A stretch of DNA of 32,988 nt, taken from NCBI GenBank assembly GCA_964359095.1, contig CAYHRJ010000007.1, positions 1 to 32,988 of the forward strand. The letters are read 5' to 3'. This DNA is from JACRJW01 sp964359095 (GTDB taxonomy: Bacteria; Patescibacteriota; Patescibacteriia; UBA9934; GWF2-40-263). Positions 30,859 through 32,988 of the stretch are shown piece after piece (within the stretch, counting starts at the first letter, position 1; each line of letters starts with the position of its first letter). Made by a program: the position numbers and the translations under genes. Under the pieces are notes generated by a model. The model had not been told where the DNA came from, searched no databases, and saw only the letters and a list, made by a program, of their open reading frames with translations.

Positions 30859-32255
30859 AAACTCGCATGTTCTCTTACCCATCTCTGAAGTTTGTGCGTT
30901 GCACGAACGTCATCTTCGTTGTACTCAAGAATCTTCTGCAACAACTTTGGTGTTTTCTTTTTGAGCCACTCCTCAAACCACAATACGGAATTCGCGCCAG
31001 AAGCGTCATCGCTCCTCCAGGTGAAACCGGTGTAGGCGGCCAAATCTTTGAGTGAGTAAAACGATAACGGAAAAATAATCGCTGGACGAATAAGCTCGAG
31101 CAGATCGATCATGTTCTCTTCAAGGGCCTGGCGAGCAATTTCTGAAATGCCATACTTGGCCGCAAAGCGATTCACAACCTCTTTCTCAAACCAACCATAG
31201 TGATAAATGGGTGAATCCATGTGTGATTCAACACACGCCACGAATTCCTTCCACATCTCCCCTTCTTGCTCTGGCGACTGCGCCATGAACGAGTGATACT
31301 GTCCACCCTTACTGCTCACCTCCAAGACACCAAATAAATAATCAAAGTCACGCAATGGATCGCTTTCAATATCAAAAAATAATTCTACGTTTGCCTCAGG
31401 CATCTTCACATGCCGACGAATGATGTGACGCTGCTCAACAATAGCGATCGCCTGGTCACGCATTGTTTCCAAACGCACAGAGCTAACAGTGGGACACAGA
31501 TGCTCGAGCTCAGGAATCGATTTAAGAGCCAGTTCTCTGATCGTTTTTACACCAGCGTCTTCAAGACGATGGACTTCCTCTCGCCACACACGATTCAATA
31601 AAGAGACATCATCACACGCCTGCGACTCGCCACGGCACACATCAAACCACGGCGACTGCTTGCAACCTGACGTCACAAAATGCGCTGGTCGCTGTCCTGC
31701 GATAATTTTTTCAATCTCGGTGAGGGTGAGTTCGTACTCAGCTTCAAATTCTTCGATGAGATACGGGAGCGCTGTTTTGTCTGGCGTCACGACATAACCC
31801 TGTACAGGCTTCACGCCCTGGATCTTCTCCAAAAGCTCAGCATAAAAACATCCTTGAAACTTGTGATCGTCACGCACAAAACGCGTGCGTTTCAAATCAG
31901 CCGCCACATAATAATAATCGCCAAGACGAGAACGGCCTTCCACACGCTCTAAAATATCTGGATGCCCAACCCAATGCTTATCGACAAGCACACCGTGATA
32001 AATCGTCTTGCGTCCTTCACGCATGAAGGCAAGAGTTTGCTTGAACGCTTGATCTGGGTCTTCAGCTGTCACTTCCACAAGATCTTCTCGATCAGAAATG
32101 ATCTCGTGTTCTTTGTCTGGAAGAAGGCCATCGTCTTGAAGCCGTGCAAGTAGCACATCATGCGGCCTTGGTTCAAGAGCATGAAAATCTAAATAAACCC
32201 AGTTGGGACACTTGAGGTATTGGTAGAACGTCTTTTCTGTGATGACGGAGTGCAT
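30855..32255 (-). CDS. TM0106-family RecB-like nuclease with C-terminal RNase-H-like domain
   Basis: A 466-aa DNA/RNA processing protein. Start at the ATG giving MHSVITEKTFYQYLKCPNWVYL. The N-terminal half is RecB/PD-(D/E)xK-like: a Cys near residue 17, GHPDILERV (about 98-106), YYVAADLKRTRF (about 115-126) with the core D-x(n)-DxK, and QGCFYAELL. A Cys cluster (about 200-215) may bind an iron-sulfur centre. Residues about 290-460 carry a DEDD-type exonuclease domain with FFDIESDP and an ending EYNEDDVRATHKL. It heads the operon with the small Cys-rich protein, the peptidase and the NYN protein. Confidence 0.88.
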   Translation of the reverse strand: MHSVITEKTFYQYLKCPNWVYLDFHALEPRPHDVLLARLQDDGLLPDKEHEIISDREDLVEVTAEDPDQAFKQTLAFMREGRKTIYHGVLVDKHWVGHPDILERVEGRSRLGDYYYVAADLKRTRFVRDDHKFQGCFYAELLEKIQGVKPVQGYVVTPDKTALPYLIEEFEAEYELTLTEIEKIIAGQRPAHFVTSGCKQSPWFDVCRGESQACDDVSLLNRVWREEVHRLEDAGVKTIRELALKSIPELEHLCPTVSSVRLETMRDQAIAIVEQRHIIRRHVKMPEANVELFFDIESDPLRDFDYLFGVLEVSSKGGQYHSFMAQSPEQEGEMWKEFVACVESHMDSPIYHYGWFEKEVVNRFAAKYGISEIARQALEENMIDLLELIRPAIIFPLSFYSLKDLAAYTGFTWRSDDASGANSVLWFEEWLKKKTPKLLQKILEYNEDDVRATHKLQRWVREHASL

Positions 32256-32296
32256 GGGTGTATTATAGCAGAGGCTCACTGATCCTGGAGGCCTTC

Positions 32297-32761
32297 TTGT
32301 CACAACTCGTGCCAAAACCTCACTTCGCGCTCACCATCAAGCTTGATCCAGACGGGATCGAGTGGACGCATCTGATTGGAGTGCTCGATTTCACTCTGAC
32401 ACCAGACGAGCTACCAGCAACCCTTTCTGGGAAACTGCTCCTGATTCTCCAGTGGATCAAGGACCAAGGACAACACACATTTGTGCTGAACCACCACACT
32501 CTGGACAGCGCTCCTGAAAACGCCCAAGACACCCTCGTGCTCACGGCCTGGTGGCTGGAGTGGAAACGTCGCCGGAAGAACGCGCATAGGACCTTCGAGT
32601 GCACGCACTGCCGCAAACGCATCGACGTGAAAACGCAAGGCACAAAAGTAGACATGACCATCTACTCGTGCCCTGACAACGCGTGCCTCACATGGGAACT
32701 GCTCTCCAAAGTCACCGGCGCGCCTGTCCTGCGCGTCGTCGAGAACGTCGAATCTGCCTGA
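32297..32761 (+). CDS. Hypothetical protein with a C-terminal zinc-ribbon-like segment, 154 aa
   Basis: Unrecognised. The start is a TTG (MSQLVPKPHFALTIKLD) with GGAGG six bases upstream; a GTG at 32258 is in frame but has no such site. Residues 1-95 look beta/alpha and hydrophilic. The C-terminal part holds CTHC and CPDNAC, four cysteines spaced like a zinc ribbon. It is divergent from the TM0106-type nuclease, with a gap of only about 40 bases. A nucleic-acid or protein-binding role is a guess. Confidence 0.7.
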   Translation: MSQLVPKPHFALTIKLDPDGIEWTHLIGVLDFTLTPDELPATLSGKLLLILQWIKDQGQHTFVLNHHTLDSAPENAQDTLVLTAWWLEWKRRRKNAHRTFECTHCRKRIDVKTQGTKVDMTIYSCPDNACLTWELLSKVTGAPVLRVVENVESA

Positions 32762-32767
32762 TACATC

Positions 32768-32796
32768 TTGACACCTCATGCTTTTTGAGGTAGTCA
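32768..32796 (+). promoter_or_regulatory. Promoter before the last ORF
   Basis: TTGACA (32768-32773), 17-base spacer, TAGTCA (32791-32796). The spacer holds CCTCA and TGAGG, a small inverted repeat that could bind a regulator. Confidence 0.6.
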
Positions 32797-32801
32797 TGGT
32801 G

Positions 32802-32869
32802 AGTCGGACGACTCCTTCCGTGTGAATACGAATGTCGCGCTGTCCGACTTACGCTGTGCGATATTCACA
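32802..32869 (+). promoter_or_regulatory. Pseudoknot-forming leader
   Basis: Two interleaved 8-base perfect complements: AGTCGGAC (32802-32809) with GTCCGACT (32842-32849), and TGTGAATA (32821-32828) with TATTCACA (32862-32869). The order a-b-a'-b' is that of an H-type pseudoknot. It lies between the promoter and the ORF at 32892, as a riboswitch or protein-binding leader would. Confidence 0.55.
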
Positions 32870-32891
32870 TTTTCGAAAGACGAGGGTGTCC

Positions 32892-32988
32892 ATGCACAGC
32901 TCACTTTGCTCTACGAGGACAACCGTGCCACAAGACGATTGGCACGCTGTCGAGCTCCCCTGGGAAACACTCCTAGGGATTTTATTTT
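32892..32988 (+). CDS. Partial ORF running off the window
   Basis: ATG with GAGG about six bases upstream, reading MHSSLCSTRTTVPQDDWHAV and open to the end of the window (32 codons seen). It shares TVP, a Trp and Leu-Gly spacing with the ORF at 9616, and the two have similar promoters and pre-start sequences. No family recognised. Confidence 0.5.
   Translation, partial: MHSSLCSTRTTVPQDDWHAVELPWETLLGILF

Overview
The window looks like a chromosomal piece of a reduced-genome bacterium of the Patescibacteria (Candidate Phyla Radiation), most like the Parcubacteria/Uhrbacteria side. This is inferred from gene content: a DUF4012 protein beside glycosyltransferases, a short TsaB, an archaeal-type UMP kinase, a winged-helix/nucleotidyltransferase regulator, a single-chain GlyRS, many small membrane-anchored orphans, and tight ATGA-coupled minus-strand operons. 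I saw no tRNA, rRNA, CRISPR array or transposase gene.

Layout. 1-5264 (minus): an unrecognised 413-aa protein, glyS, frr, an Asp-box propeller lipoprotein and holB. 5265-9480 (plus): a visibly G+C-richer module that interrupts the minus-strand housekeeping genes. It has a consensus promoter, a short promoter-to-terminator RNA, four unrecognised ORFs (204, 72, 404 and 70 aa) and long structured non-coding stretches. It closes with an intrinsic terminator at 9444-9467. 9480-9921: a promoter, a small doubtful ORF and palindromic repeats. 9922-16126 (minus): TrmB-type regulator, GT4, mreB, DUF4012 and GT2, an envelope and cell-shape block. 16226-17621 (plus): HAD hydrolase and a Nudix/COG4997 fusion. 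17624-20875 (minus): membrane GT2, TM-helix channel-like protein, tsaB and wHTH-NTase. 20946-23537 (plus): a 736-aa membrane propeller protein and a small anchored protein. 23580-32255 (minus): rplL, rplJ with a leader, a tiny transcription unit, pyrH, a holin-like protein, xseB, xseA, a membrane protein, an NTase, a NYN protein, a C39-like peptidase, a small anchored protein and a TM0106-type nuclease. 32297 onward (plus): a zinc-binding orphan, then a promoter, a pseudoknotted leader and an ORF cut by the window edge.

The most unusual observation is in the G+C-rich module. Its non-coding stretches contain paralogous copies of a multi-helix structure. Comparing copies, I count at least eight helices in which both arms have changed together (for example GGAGATC/GATCTCC against GTTCATC/GATGAAC, and GGTGCA/TGCACC against GGTTTA/TAAACC). 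Conserved single-stranded signatures and a possible loop-to-strand pseudoknot are also present. ORFs sit between a 5' domain and a 3' domain. I cannot match this to a known intron, riboswitch or large RNA class. It is a candidate undescribed ORF-bearing structured RNA or mobile element.

A second theme is invasion by small repeats. Heptamer-like spacer repeats fill many intergenic gaps and one sits at a 100-N assembly gap. Palindromic repeats of the REP/MITE type occur between genes, and several appear inside coding sequences in frame (holB, a GT4, the C39-like peptidase linker and a 111-aa membrane protein).
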